From contig OZ024724.1 of the NCBI GenBank assembly GCA_964016875.1, positions 33,131,786-33,195,785 on the forward strand: 64,000 bases of DNA, written 5' to 3'. The stretch comes from Fallopia convolvulus (Eukaryota > Streptophyta > Magnoliopsida > Caryophyllales > Polygonaceae). Under the pieces are notes generated by a model, which worked only from the letters and a program-made list of their open reading frames with translations, was not told the origin of the DNA and made no database searches. The translations under genes and the position numbers were made by a program. Shown here piece by piece: positions 29,797-40,966 of this stretch (within the stretch, counting starts at the first letter, position 1; each line of letters begins with the position of its first letter).

Positions 29797-31145
29797 GAGT
29801 CAGGTTCAAGTGAGAATGGGCGCCCAGGTGCGAAATAAGAAAGAACAAGAGCCGTTGGATCAAGAAAAATTAAAGGCGTTGATCATTTCACTTAAAAGGG
29901 GAAAAAACGGCACGGGCAAATTATTGGCGAATTATTCGCGTATTTTTGAAAAAAACGGCCCAGATTTGTTCATCAACACTGTGGATTTGTTCATCAACAA
30001 TGTGGATTTGTTCATCAACACTGTGGATTTGTTGATTGGTTTTGACATATTTGTTCATTGGTTTTGGCATTTTTGTTCATCGGTTTTGTGCATATTTGTT
30101 CATTTGCAACATCAATTTGTTCATTAATTTATGCATATTTGTTCATTGATATATGCATATTTGTTCATTGTTATATTCATATTTGTTCATTGGTTTTGAC
30201 ATATTTGTTCATCGGTTTGTGCATATTTGTTTATTAGTAACATCAATTTGTTCATAAACAATGTGGATTTGTTCATCAACATTGTGGATTTGTTCATTGC
30301 TATATACATATTTGTTCATTGGTTTTGGCATATTTGTTTATCAATATTGTGGATTTGTTCATCAATATTGTGGATTTGTTCATCAACAATGTGGATTTGT
30401 TCATCAACATTGTGGATTTGTTCATTGTTATATTCATATTTGTTCATTGGTTTCTTATGCACAAATGCTAGTTTCTGATGAACAAATGTTAGTTTCTTAT
30501 GCACAAAATGCTAGTTTCTAATGAACAAATGTTAGTTTCTTATGCACAAAATGCTATTTTGTGATGAACAAATGCTAGTTTCTGATGAACAAATGTTAGT
30601 TTCTTATGCACAAAATGCTAGTTTCTAATGAACAAATGTTAGTTTCTTATGCACAAAATGCTATTTTGTGATGAACAAATGCTAGTTTCTGATGAACAAA
30701 TGCTAGTTTCTGATGCACAGATGTTATTTTGTGATGAACAAATGCTATTTTGTGATGAACAAATGCTAGTTTCTTATGCACAAATGCTAGTTTCTGATGA
30801 ACAAATTTTAGTTTCTTATGCACAAAAATGCTATTTTGTGATGAACAAATGCTAGTTTCTGATGAACAAATGCTAGTTTGTGATGAACAAATCGCTATTT
30901 CTGATGAACAAACTGGGTGCGTCTCATAAAAACGTATTTTTCGAAAAATTCGTGAATAATCGGAAAAAAATCGTTCGTGTCGTATTTTATTGAAAAATAC
31001 GCGAATAATACGGGAAAAATTCGCCCGTGCCGTTTTTTATTTTTTTAAATGAATGTTTAATCAGGGACGTTGATTTTTTAGAATGGACGATCGAGATTTA
31101 TTCTTATTTCGCACCTAGGCGCCCATTCGCACGTGACTCTTTTTC
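29797..31145. mobile_element. MULE M2: 1.35-kb non-autonomous Mutator-like element
   Basis: Flanked by a perfect 9-bp duplication TTTATCAAA (29788-29796 and 31146-31154). The TIRs align well: left GAGTCAGG...GAATGGGCGCCCAGGTGCG; right, reversed, GAGTCACGTGCGAATGGGCG and CCTAGGTGCGAAATAAGAA. A subterminal block of about 100 bp is also inverted-repeated (AAACGGCACGGGC, ATTATTCGCGTATTTTT). Forward TTTGTTCAT array about 29960-30450, reversed GATGAACAAATGCTAGTTT array about 30465-30910. No coding capacity. Confidence 0.88.
29960..30910. repeat. Inward-facing ATTTGTTCAT arrays of M2
   Basis: Forward copies to about 30450 and reversed copies from about 30465; the orientation switches within a few bases. 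Periods are mostly 21-24 bp. The right half alternates GATGAACAAATG with GATGCACAAATG/TATGCACAAATG variants. Confidence 0.85.
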
Positions 31146-31154
31146 TTTATCAAA

Positions 31155-32311
31155 TGATTGTTTAATAAATTATATATTATGTAATTCTATTACCTTATGG
31201 AACTTCCAATTTTATCTACTCACCTTACTTAATATTTTTTTCAATTTTATATGAGATTGGATAAATTTTTAACTCTATCCATTATTTTTATCTTTGTTCA
31301 TGTTTATTATATTATACTATTTAATTATCTTATATCCATATAGTATAAATAAAATATACTATATAAGAATTTATATATTTTTTTCAATTTACTATGAGAT
31401 TTGATAACTTTTTATCTCTACCATTCTTTTTATCTTTGTTCGTGTTCATTATATTGCAATATTTGATTATCTTTTATCCATATAATATAGATAGAATATA
31501 CTACATAATTGATTGTACGGTTATTTTTTTCACGATTACGGTTTGAACGTACAATATTGATACAAATTATACTATATGGATAATGAAATTTGCAAAATGT
31601 ATAGTTAAAATTGATCAATTTTAGCGATTACGATTTGTCGTACGGATATTAACTTAATCTTGAGATTTTTTTCATTATATTGTAATATTTAATTATCAAT
31701 TTGGTATGATTATCAATTTGAAAATTTGGTACGAGTTTTCATTATTTTTATCTTTGAACGTGTTTATTATATTGAAAATGATAGTTTTTGTAGATAAGAT
31801 TGGTATAATTAATATGAACCATATTTTTAATCATGTATTTTTATATTATTTTCGAATTGTTATATTAATTTTTTGTTTATACGTATGTCAATGTTTTTAA
31901 TGAATATTGACCATATTTTTCATATTAATTTCGAATATTTCAATATTAATTATTTATGCTTAAGAATCATAATTTTGTAAATTTTCGTCCATAAATATGT
32001 CGGGTTTTATATATTAATGTTCTATCTATAAATATGATACTTAAGCACAAATTGTCATTAAATTTTAATTTCAATTACCATAGTTTTAGTTAAGAAAATT
32101 TTTATATAAATATTGCCCCCATAACTATGCCCACACTTTTTTTAATTAATATGGACCATGTTTTTAATTCTAGAATTTATATTAACTTTTAGATTTCTGT
32201 AGATTAATTTTCCATTCACAAATATGACAACTTTTAAATTTGCTATCCATAAGCATGATGATTTTTATACCATTTTTTATTGATCCCTTAATGTTAAACG
32301 AGTTATGTAAT
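31155..32311. other. AT-rich intergenic DNA, no gene seen
   Basis: Continues the interrupted tandem copy to about 31260, then degenerate AT-rich repeats (ATCTTTGTTCRTGTTYATTA occurs near 31293 and 31434). No frame has a recognisable product. Confidence 0.5.
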
Positions 32312-32312
32312 A

Positions 32313-33056
32313 ATAGTTGTACCCGTCGTACCATGTACGACTACGATTTAGTTTTTTATAAACATTATAGTAGGATATTAATAATTAAAAATAAATCTAA
32401 ATTTAATATTACTGATTTATTTTTCGTAGAATGTATAATTTTTTTAATCAATATAAATGATTAAATTTAATGTTAAGAATGATATATTAATAAGAAAATT
32501 AAGAAAAATATAATATAATTTTTTTCAAATTCAATTTAGGTAATTAATTATCTAGATATTGATTTTTTTTTATCAAAGCTTGATTTAAGATAAATTTTTT
32601 ACATAAATAGATAAAAAGAAAAAGACATCAACACTTTTGTTATTTTTAATTAAATTTTGAATTTAAAAATCATTGTTTACATAAATAGATAGAATTTTTT
32701 AATGACATAGACTTAATTAATATAAATAAAAGTTAATTTTAAATGTAAAGTGGGGCCAAAATTAACTTGGTGGCTCAAAATTTAGGCAACTAATCACCTA
32801 GATATTGAATTTTTTTAATCAAAATTTGATTTTAGATAAATCTTTTACATAATTAGATAAAAATATAAAGATAGAATATTTTTCGTTAGTTTTTAATTAA
32901 ATTTCGAATTAATTTTTTTTTTCACATAAATAGATAGAAAAGAATGTCAATGAAAAAACTAAATCAATATAAATAAAAATTAATTTTTAAATTTATGGTG
33001 GGGCTAGAATTTACGTGGTGGCTCGAAAAGATATAGCTTTAATATGTAGTTATAGA
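32313..33056 (-). mobile_element. Helitron H2-like element with internal tandem units
   Basis: The minus-strand 5' end TCTATAACTACATATTAAAG (33056) matches H1; the other end has the same hairpin (GTCGTACATGGTACGAC) and spacer, with a terminal CTAT instead of CTAG. The interior has two units of about 230-250 bp, each ending in GTGGGGC...GGTGGCTC (32749 and 32996). Confidence 0.55.
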
Positions 33057-33272
33057 TTTTCCTATCTTATAAGATTTCGATAGATTTTTACTAAAAAAAT
33101 AAGAAAATTATCTATAAAAGATAGATATCCGATTTTGAGAAACAATATTATTGGAACAATATTTTTTGGGTGTACGGGTCATAAAGATTATTGGAATAAG
33201 ATAGAAATAAAAAAAAAAGAAATAATAAGAATGGAAAATAAGGTTTTTTAAATATGGGGTAGGGTCAGAATC
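33057..33272. repeat. Flank shared with the region after 47590, interrupted by element D
   Basis: TTCCTATCTTATAAGATTTC and the following 80 bp recur at 47580-47650. The stretch ends in another GTGGGGC-type box (ATGGGGTAGGGTCAGAATC), which element D splits; the partner half GGTGGTTCGAAAAG resumes at 43379. Confidence 0.55.
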
Positions 33273-33277
33273 GTTCT

Positions 33278-35671
33278 TGTAATATTCGCATTCCGTTTCC
33301 GTCTAGAGTGGAAAAGCAAATTTCTCGGATTACAAGTAGTCGAAATCTTGACCCGCAAGAAACTTCCAAGATATCCTTTAATTCGATATAATTATTTAGT
33401 TAGATCAATTCCTTAATACCTTATATATTTATAATAGATTTTTTTTCCAAATATGTCCTAACTAATCGAAATTATATCATAGTAAGCTAAGATATTATTC
33501 TCTTAATTAATCTAACCTAATCCTTTAGAACCCACGTACAAAGCCTTACCGGCCTTTAACCTCGTTACCCCTTCTTCTAGCTTTTTCAAAATGCCGCCAC
33601 CCGATTGCTTTCGTTCTCGTTCTCTCACCCCACCGCCTTGTTATTTCCACTCACTCCTAAAGCCAAGTCGTCGTCGTTCACCAACCGTTGACATCTTTCT
33701 ATCTCATCGTGAACCCTAGGGTTATCACCAAAGGAGTGTTGTTCGCTAGAGGAGTTGATCGTGCCGATTATTGTCGACTTTCGCCGCCATCCTTGTTAGT
33801 CCACCGGTTAGTAGTTCCTCTTTGTTTTGTATAGCTATATTAGTCGAGTATGTGGTCCTGTCCCGAGTTTTTCGTCATTGATAAAGTAGTGTTTGGCAGT
33901 CAAGTGGTGAGACTATTGAGGGTGAGTAGTTTCCTGGGTTCGAGCCTGGTATTGGAGAGTCGTTGGGGGTGTTCATGGGCTAAGGATCGAGAGTGGTTGC
34001 CTGCATAATTGCTTCGGGTTTGAGTCTTTATTTGATTATAAAGGACTATATATATTAGGAGTTGACTTAGTCTTGTTCCAGTGTCTTGTCCATGTGAAAA
34101 GTTACGAGTTTTTCTATACAAAACTGAGTGTTGGTGACTGGTTTATTTTTGTTTTAAATTTCGTATGTTTCGTTTGATGTCAAACTCGAGTATTATAGTT
34201 TGAATGGAAGGTTTAATTCTAGTTGTGGTCCAATCGTTTTAATCTGTAACAAGTTCACTTTGTGTACTTTGTGAGTGGGATATATTAATAACGAGTGGGT
34301 TGGTTGAATTAGGGTTAGTTGTAGATAGTGGGTCGAACCTTCTTTTAATTTAAGTAGGAGTTTTAGTGGATTAAATGGTTAGATAAGTTTAAACAGATTA
34401 TATAGTATACCTTTGTATGGTGTGTCATTTATGGGTATGTTTAGTCGTGTTTAATTGTTAGATTCCTGGTAAGTTAGAATTATTTGGCGGGTGTCGGGTT
34501 CGGTCTTTGACTTGGTAACTCTCTTAAAATCCGAGTCTTCTGCGTTGCTAAATTTATCGTTATTATGTTTAGGAGGTTCCATTTGTTCGGATTCTTGGTT
34601 TTCCGTGTTTGCTAGAAACCCTCACTTGAGGTAAGTCGTTTTCGACTTGCTCGGTTCTTTTCTACCTTGTTAGATTGCATACCGTTATTGTAGGGCGGGT
34701 TTTGGGAACTAGTCCCGAATACCTTTTAAATTGTTTTGAACTTCTTGAATTGTTGTGTGCGTAAAATAGTTTTGAATGTATTTTTATCGGAAAGATATTT
34801 TTGGAACGTTTTCTCTGTGTTGGTACCGTTTCCGACACGGCCCATCGTAGCTGGCATTCAGGAGAGTTGGATATGTATGACCCGTGTGACAAGGAAACCG
34901 TGCCCCTTCAAAACGAAAATTATTATCTATGCGTTTTGGCAAGTGCTCCAGTGGAGGCTTAGCCGGGGTTAGAAGGGAGATTGTGAAGTGGAGTGAGAGG
35001 GCCTGCCTCTGCATTCGGCGCGGCGATGAGCGCCTTGTTGGTCGGATTGCGAGACGGTGGAATTGCATTGTTGTGAGGTTGTATTTGTGAATGTGTATGT
35101 GGCTATGTGTGACTAATTATAACTAATTTAGGTATTGGCTTTAGAGTTATGATTACGATTGTGGACTTGGATGCTGACTTTAGAAATGCTTTTAAAACGT
35201 CTTGCAATTTCCGTATTCTTTATAAATTGGTAGATTAGTCGCTGACTCCTCGGGGAATATTTTTCAGTTCTAGGTATGAATCATGGAACCGTGCAGGAAC
35301 CGAGGCCAGATGGCGGGGCGGAGCGGTGAAGAGCGCGTGTCATAGTAGGGACGGGTTTACGTTAGTTTATTTATGACTTTCTAGGATGTTGGTTTTACTA
35401 TTATGATGGAGTTAGTATTATTAATTGCCTTTGTTTCCTCGAATAATTTGTTGTTGATTCGTCGGATTTGAATATTTATGGTTTCGGGAATACATGCATA
35501 ACTAAGTTTTCTACGTTTTCTAATTTTTATGAAATAAAAAGGTTGGATGTTTTTATGTTTTCTCGTCGTGCCCGCGTTGCAAGATCCTAAAGTGTAGTTG
35601 TCAACCTACTTAAATAGTACCTAGTAAGGTCTATTTTTAAGTAGCGTCCTATGGAAAGACGGGGTGTTACA
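33278..35671 (+). repeat. 5' LTR of element D (2394 bp)
   Basis: Starts TGTAATATTCGCATTCC and ends GACGGGGTGTTACA. The block near 34860-35040 (GCCTGCCTCTGCATTCGGCG) is shared, inverted, with the solo LTR at 23211-26231 and the truncated LTR at 47653-49655. Differences from the 3' LTR are scattered and low. Confidence 0.92.
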
Positions 35672-35673
35672 AA

Positions 35674-35686
35674 TTAGTATCAGAGA
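35674..35686 (+). other. Primer-binding site of element D
   Basis: TTAGTATCAGAGA just after the LTR, a one- or two-base variant of TTGGTATCAGAGC used by initiator-Met-tRNA-primed chromoviruses. Confidence 0.7.
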
Positions 35687-35920
35687 GAGGTTGACAACAG
35701 GGCACGTGGAACTGACCAACGAGTGTACCTGAGGTCCAACTTAAAACCAAAACCGGCCGGTGTTTTCAAAATGTTTTCACTAGGGGTAGGCATGTTGCAT
35801 ATAGGGGGTAGGTGACACGTCGCGACTCCGCCCCATCAGCCGAAGGACCTCACGTAGAATAGTAAGAAAAATGTTAATAATAGGATGCTTAAGTTTTGAC
35901 TGTGGGACTTTCTGTTATAG

Positions 35921-37250
35921 ATGGCCCCACCAACCAGAGCAGGAGTTGCTGAAGCCGGAAGAAGAGGCCGTGGTAGAGGCCGAGGTAGGGGCCGTGGAAG
36001 GGGTAGAGGAGAAGCCCCTGCGGATGCTGAGACAGAGGTTCAACATAATGTTGCTCACCAGGACGAGGTTGCTGAGAGTCAGGATGTGGCTGTTGCTGAT
36101 CATCAGTGGGAGCAGGAGTTCCATCAGCAGGACTGGCCCTAGAAGTGAAAGCTGCGATCCAGCTGTTGTTGCAGACCTTGATGGGTGCGGGGGATGCACC
36201 TAATCTGAACGCAATAACGGGGCAACAAGGAGCTGAGAGGAGGGCACCAGGACCAGACTCTGTTTTGGCTGCCCAGTTAGGAGCATTGCCAGATTCACGA
36301 GGACCAGTGATAGCTGATCATGTGGTCGAACCGAGGAGACAGTATCGCGAGCCTCAGCCTGACAAGTGGCTCGCGGAGTTTAGGAAGACTGGGGTGCCGA
36401 ATTTTGCTGGAGCTCAAGGTTCCGAAGTGGAGCAGTGGTTGAGGAGGGTGAAATCTGCATTGGACTCCATTCAGGCACCGGAGGAGAGGAAGATGTCCTT
36501 GGTACAGAGTCTACTACAGGAGAGTGCTTTTGACTTGTGGGAGTTGTGTAGGGATCACTGGACTGAGGTGACTTTTGAGGAGTTTGAGAGGAGGATTCGA
36601 GATTAGTATTGTCCTCCGGTGGTGAGGATGGCTCGGGAGGCTGCTTTTCGGGATGTTGGACCCGAAAATATCACAGTAGCTAAGACTATTCTATAGTTTC
36701 AGCAAGAGTTGGTGGCAGTGACGAATGCTGCCCCTACTGAGGAGTTGAAGATCGCGACCTTTCTGAAAAGGTTGCGGCCGCATTTACGTGCCTATGTGTC
36801 TGGTCTCCGACTCGCGACATTGATAGATGTTCAGCAGTCTGCTTTGGCTTATGCTATGGCCACGACCCGAAAGAGTCAGCTAGAGGTACATACCACGGGG
36901 AGCAAGAGGCAGAAGTTGTCTACCCCGACAGAGCCTAGGAGAGACAGTCGTCCCGGCTCGTCTCAGCAGCAACGATCAGGGTTTTAGTCAAAGGGTCGTC
37001 AGGAAAAACACCGTCAGAGTCAATCCACTGGAGGGCTGAGAGAGTGCTTCAACTATGGAAGCACTACTTATTTGAGGAGTCAGTGCCCGAAGCCAGTCAG
37101 GAGCTGCTTCACTTGTGGGGATCCTGGCGATTTACAACAGTATTGTAATTTTGGAGCACCCTCACAGGGATTTTCACCGGGGACAGTGAACCAGGTGCCT
37201 CGTCGTCAGCCTCAGCAATTTCAACAGGCACTAAGTCAGGGCAGAGGTCG
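35921..37250 (+). pseudogene. gag: Gag of element D (broken)
   Basis: Starts ATGGCCCCACC with an Arg-Gly repeat (GRGRGRGRGRG), then shifts frame near 36140. The gag core is clear (DKWLAEFRKTGVPNF, EQWLRRVKSALDSI, YVSGLRLATLIDVQ), with stops at 36604, 36696 and 36986. Both zinc knuckles are damaged: CFNYGSTTYLRSQC (Cys and His replaced by Tyr) and CFTCGDPGDLQQYC (His replaced by Asp). Transition-type changes fit decay of methylated DNA. Confidence 0.8.
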
Positions 37251-37884
37251 CGGCGCAGGAGTTAGTACTACTGGGGGCAATCAGCCTCGTATGTTTGAGA
37301 TGAGGAGGGCTGACGCCTTACACGCGCCGACTGCTACAGGTACGATTTGGATTCAGTCTAGACCTGTTCATATACTGTTTAATACGGGTGCTACCCATTC
37401 TTGTATGTCTTCTGCTTGCGTGGCTAGACTAGGACCGACTTGCACTGAGGGGGTGTCTTTTGTTGTGGGGCTGCTTGACGGTAGTAAAGTGAGCGGGATT
37501 AAGGAGATTTTACAGTTCCCTATTAGAATAGGGAATAGGGATTGGTATGCAGATTTCATAGTAATGTAGTTGTCGCCAGACGATGACGTGATTTTGGGGA
37601 TGGACTGGATGAGATGCTACCGAGAAGTTTTGGATGCATACAAGGGTACAGTTACAGTGACAGCAGATGATGGGACCAGACATGTGTGTCAGGAGTTAGA
37701 GCAAGAGGGACCCGGATCGGTGATTAGTATGGTAAAGGCCGCCAAGTTGCTCAGTGATGGATGTGTAGGATATTGGTGTTATGTCCTACAGGGGGACAAG
37801 GAGAGACCGCGCATTCAGGATATACCAGTAGTGTGCGAGTTTGAGGACGTTTTTCCAAAGGAGCATCCAAGACTACCTCCTTAG
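37251..37884 (+). pseudogene. pro: Protease region of element D (active-site Asp lost)
   Basis: The retropepsin motif reads LFNTGATHSCMS near 37377-37410; the family has DTGATHSF, so the catalytic Asp is Asn (GAT to AAT). Downstream DVILGMDWMRCY is the conserved C-terminal region. A TAG at 37567-37569 splits the domain and another stop at 37882 precedes RT. Confidence 0.82.
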
Positions 37885-39252
37885 AGAGAGGTAGACTTTG
37901 GTATTGAGTTGGAGCCTGGGACGAGACCGATTTCAAGAGCCCCATATCGCATGGCCCCGATGGAAATGCAGGAATTGAAGGCTCAATTGGAGGAATTATT
38001 GGAGAAGGGCTACGTACGACCGAGTGCTTCGCCATGGGGAGCTCCAGTCTTGTTTGTAAAGAAGAAGGATGGTTCTCTCCGTCTGTGTATCGACTACCGG
38101 GAGTTGAATCGGGTTAGCATCAAGAATAAGTATCCGCTGCCACGTATTGATGATTTTTTGGATCAGTTGCAGGGGGCTACGGTGTTCTCCAAAGTGGATT
38201 TGAGGTCGGGATACCACCAACTGAGAATTCGGGAAGAGGATATTCCCAAGACGGCTTTCTGAACAAGATATGGGCATTATGAGTTTGTAGTGATGCCGTT
38301 CGGACTGACGAATGCACCCGTTGTATTTATGGAGCTGATGAATCGGGTGTTTATAGACTACTTGGACAGATTTGTAGTGGTGTTCATCGATGATATTCTG
38401 ATCTACTCGAGAAGTGAGGAGGAGCACACCGAGCATCTCAGGCTAGTATTGGGAGTATTGAGACATCATCGGTTGTTTGCTAAGTTGCCTAAGTGTGATT
38501 TCCGGTTGCCTGAAGTTACTTTTTTAGGTCACGTGGTATCTGCCCAGGGAGTTATGGTGGACCCTCTGAAGATTGAGGTTGTAAAGGCTTGGGAGCCTCC
38601 GAAGAGTGTGAAGGAAGTGCGGAGTTTCCTAGGATAAGCAGGGTATTACAGAAGGTTTGTGGAAGGGTTTTCCCATATAGCTCAACCACTTACCAACTTG
38701 CTTAAGAATACTACTCGTTTTGAGTGGAATGAAGCCTGCCAACGGAGTTTTGATGAACTGAAGAGAAGGTTGACTTCGGCCCCTATACTTGCTCTTCCTC
38801 AGGGGAATGAGGACTTTGTGATTTACTGTGATGCATCCAAGGTAGGCCTTGGTTGTGTGCTGATGCAGAGGGATAGGGTGATTGCTTATGCATCCAGACA
38901 GTTGAAGCCGAACGAGCAGAATTATCCCACTCATGACTTAGAGCTGGCAGCTGTGGTACATGCCCTGAAGATTTGGCGTCATTACTTGTACGGGAGCACC
39001 TGCAAAGTAATGACAGATCATAAGAGCCTCAAGTATACCTTCACTCAGAGGGAGTTATATATGAGACAGAGGAGATGGCTTGAATTACTGAAAGACTACG
39101 ACCTTGAGATCCTTTACCACCCAGGGAAAGCAAATGTGGTCGCTGATGCACTTAGTAGGAAGACGCCTCAGGAGAGTATGTTGGCTCATTTGACAGTTCA
39201 GCCAGAGTTACAGAGAGAGCTGATGAGGTACGGTATTGAGGTACATATTTAG
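37885..39252 (+). pseudogene. RT-RH: Reverse transcriptase and RNase H of element D
   Basis: Clear Ty3/Gypsy RT: RPISRAPYRMAPMEMQELKA, GYVRPSASPWGAPVLFVKKK, LCIDYRELNRV, FSKVDLRSGYHQLRI, MPFGLTNAP, and the catalytic FIDDILIYS. Stops at 38260 (after PKTAF), 38635 (after EVRSFLG) and 39250. RNase H follows: FVIYCDASKVGLGCVLMQ, YPTHDLELAAVVHALKIWRH and LYGSTCKVMTDHKSLKY, keeping the D-E-D residues, and VVADALSRK at the end. Four short open segments in one phase show recent decay. Confidence 0.9.
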
Positions 39253-40750
39253 CGTTATCAGGGCAATCTGAGAGCCCTGGAGTGTCAACCGTCCTTGCTT
39301 CAGGAAGTGAGGCAGAAGCAGGAGAGTTGCCCGATGATTCAGCATTTGAGGCAGAGGTTGAGCCGTGGAGAGGCTCCCGACTTTGCGGAGAGAGCGGATG
39401 GTATTTTCTGTTTGTGTGGATCTGTGTGCCTCGAGATGAGGAGTTGAGGCAAAAGATTTTGCAGGAGGCACATGCTACACCTTACTCAATCCACCCCAGG
39501 GCGAATAAGATGTACAAGGATTTACGACAGTTTTATTGGTGGGATTGCATGAAGCCAGATGTAGCAAGATTTGTTGCTAAGTGTCAATTCTGCCAGCAGG
39601 TGAAGATCGAGCACAAGAGACCTGGAGGGATGCTTCAGTCACTCCCTATTCCAAAATGGAAGTGGAAGAACATCTCTATGGATTTCGTCACAGGTTTGAG
39701 ACTCAGCAGAGGCCATGATGACATTTGGGTAGTAGTGGATAGACTAACGAAGACTGCTAGCTTTTTGCCTATCCGAGAGACTTGGCAAGTGAGCAAACTA
39801 GTAGAGGTGTTTATCAATCAGATAGTTAGACTACACGGAGTGCCTAAGACGATTGTGTCGGACTAAGATGGGCGTTTTACTTCCAGATATTGGCAGAAGG
39901 TACATGAGGCATTGGGGACGAGATTACATTTCACGACTGCTTACCATCCGCAGTCAGACGGTTAAACAAAGAGGACGATTCAGACTCTGGAGGACATGCT
40001 GAGGTCCTGGGTGCTAGACTGGGGAGGTGAGTGGTTGGACCACTTGGCCTTGGTGGCGTTTGCCTATAATAACAGCTGGCACTCATCGATTCAGATGGCT
40101 CCTTATGAGGCTTTATATGGGCGGAGGTGTAGGACACCACTGTGTTGGGATGATCCCTCGGATGTAGTAGGTGAGAGGCCACAAATGATTGAGGAGATGA
40201 TCGGGAAGGTGGCCTTAATCAGAGAGAGAATGTTAGTTGCTCAGAGTCGCCAGAAGTCCTATGCAGACAAGAGGCGTAGACCTTTGGAGTTTGAGATAGG
40301 AGCCCACGTCTGGTTGAGAGTATCGCCTACACGCGGGTAAGGAGATTCGGGGTGAAAGGGAAGCTGAGTCCCCGATATATCGGTCCGATCGAGATTCTGG
40401 AGAGAGTAGGCGAGGTGGCCTACAGGCTAGCGTTGCCGCCCGCTTTAGAAGGAGTGCACCCTGTATTCCATGTTTCACATCTGAGACAGTATGTCCCGGA
40501 TCCTAGTCACCGACTAAATTACGAGGAGTTGGTGATAGAACCAGATCACACTTTCCGGGAACAACCATTGAATATTCTAGATCGATGAATGAAGAAGCTG
40601 CGAAACAAGGAGATTCCTTTGGTGTTGATACAGTGGTCTCGATGGGGAGTCGAGGAGGCCACTTGGGAGACTGAGTCCAGGATGAGTGAGAGTTATCCAG
40701 AGGTCTACCCGAGTTTAGTAGAGGCGTTTGAGGAGAAGGTTAGTAATTAG
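39253..40750 (+). pseudogene. INT-CHD: Integrase with chromodomain, element D
   Basis: After a frameshift near 39280-39440: zinc finger H...H...CQFCQQ (39469-39602), D1 in MDFVTGL, D2 in IVSD followed by a stop (39864), and the third site DGQTER changed to DG-stop-TKR (39960-39974), so the catalytic Glu is Lys. Then NNSWHSSIQMAPYEALYGRR, GAHVWLRVSPTRG (stop, 40338), FGVKGKLSPRYIGPIEI, VFHVSHLRQYVPDP and a chromodomain (PLVLIQWSRWGVEEATWE) ending at TAG 40748. A chromodomain targets integration to heterochromatin in this lineage (known). Not functional here. Confidence 0.88.
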
Positions 40751-40966
40751 TGTGTGGTTTTTAGATTCAATGTTGCTCTGTGATTGTTATTCGCTTTGAT
40801 TTGCATGTTTGACTATTTAATTATTTAACTGACATGTCTTTATCAATAAATTCTGGTTCGAGGATGAACCCCTTTTAGGGGCCTTTTTAGGGGGAGAGGT
40901 TCGAGCTTGATATATAGTTTCCTTTCTATAAAGTTTCGGGACGAAACTTACTTAAGGGGGGTAGTA
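40751..40966 (+). other. 3' untranslated region and PPT of element D
   Basis: Short non-coding tail ending ACTTAAGGGGGGTAGTA (40950-40966), the plus-strand primer next to the 3' LTR. Confidence 0.8.

Noticed and set aside
26745..30910. Long frames of repeated FINNVDLFINTVDL / VDEQIHNIDEQ-type peptides that look like repeat proteins
   Set aside because: They are translations of the ATTTGTTCAT array in several frames and on both strands; the period near 21 bp keeps frames open. No start context, homology or conservation.
31155..32311. Short ORFs in AT-rich DNA between M2 and H2
   Set aside because: Low-complexity Ile/Phe/Tyr/Asn-rich translations without motifs; expected by chance in AT-rich sequence.
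35921..36142. Arg-Gly repeat protein as a host RNA-binding protein
   Set aside because: It is the N-terminus of the element D gag, between the PBS and the gag core in the same element.
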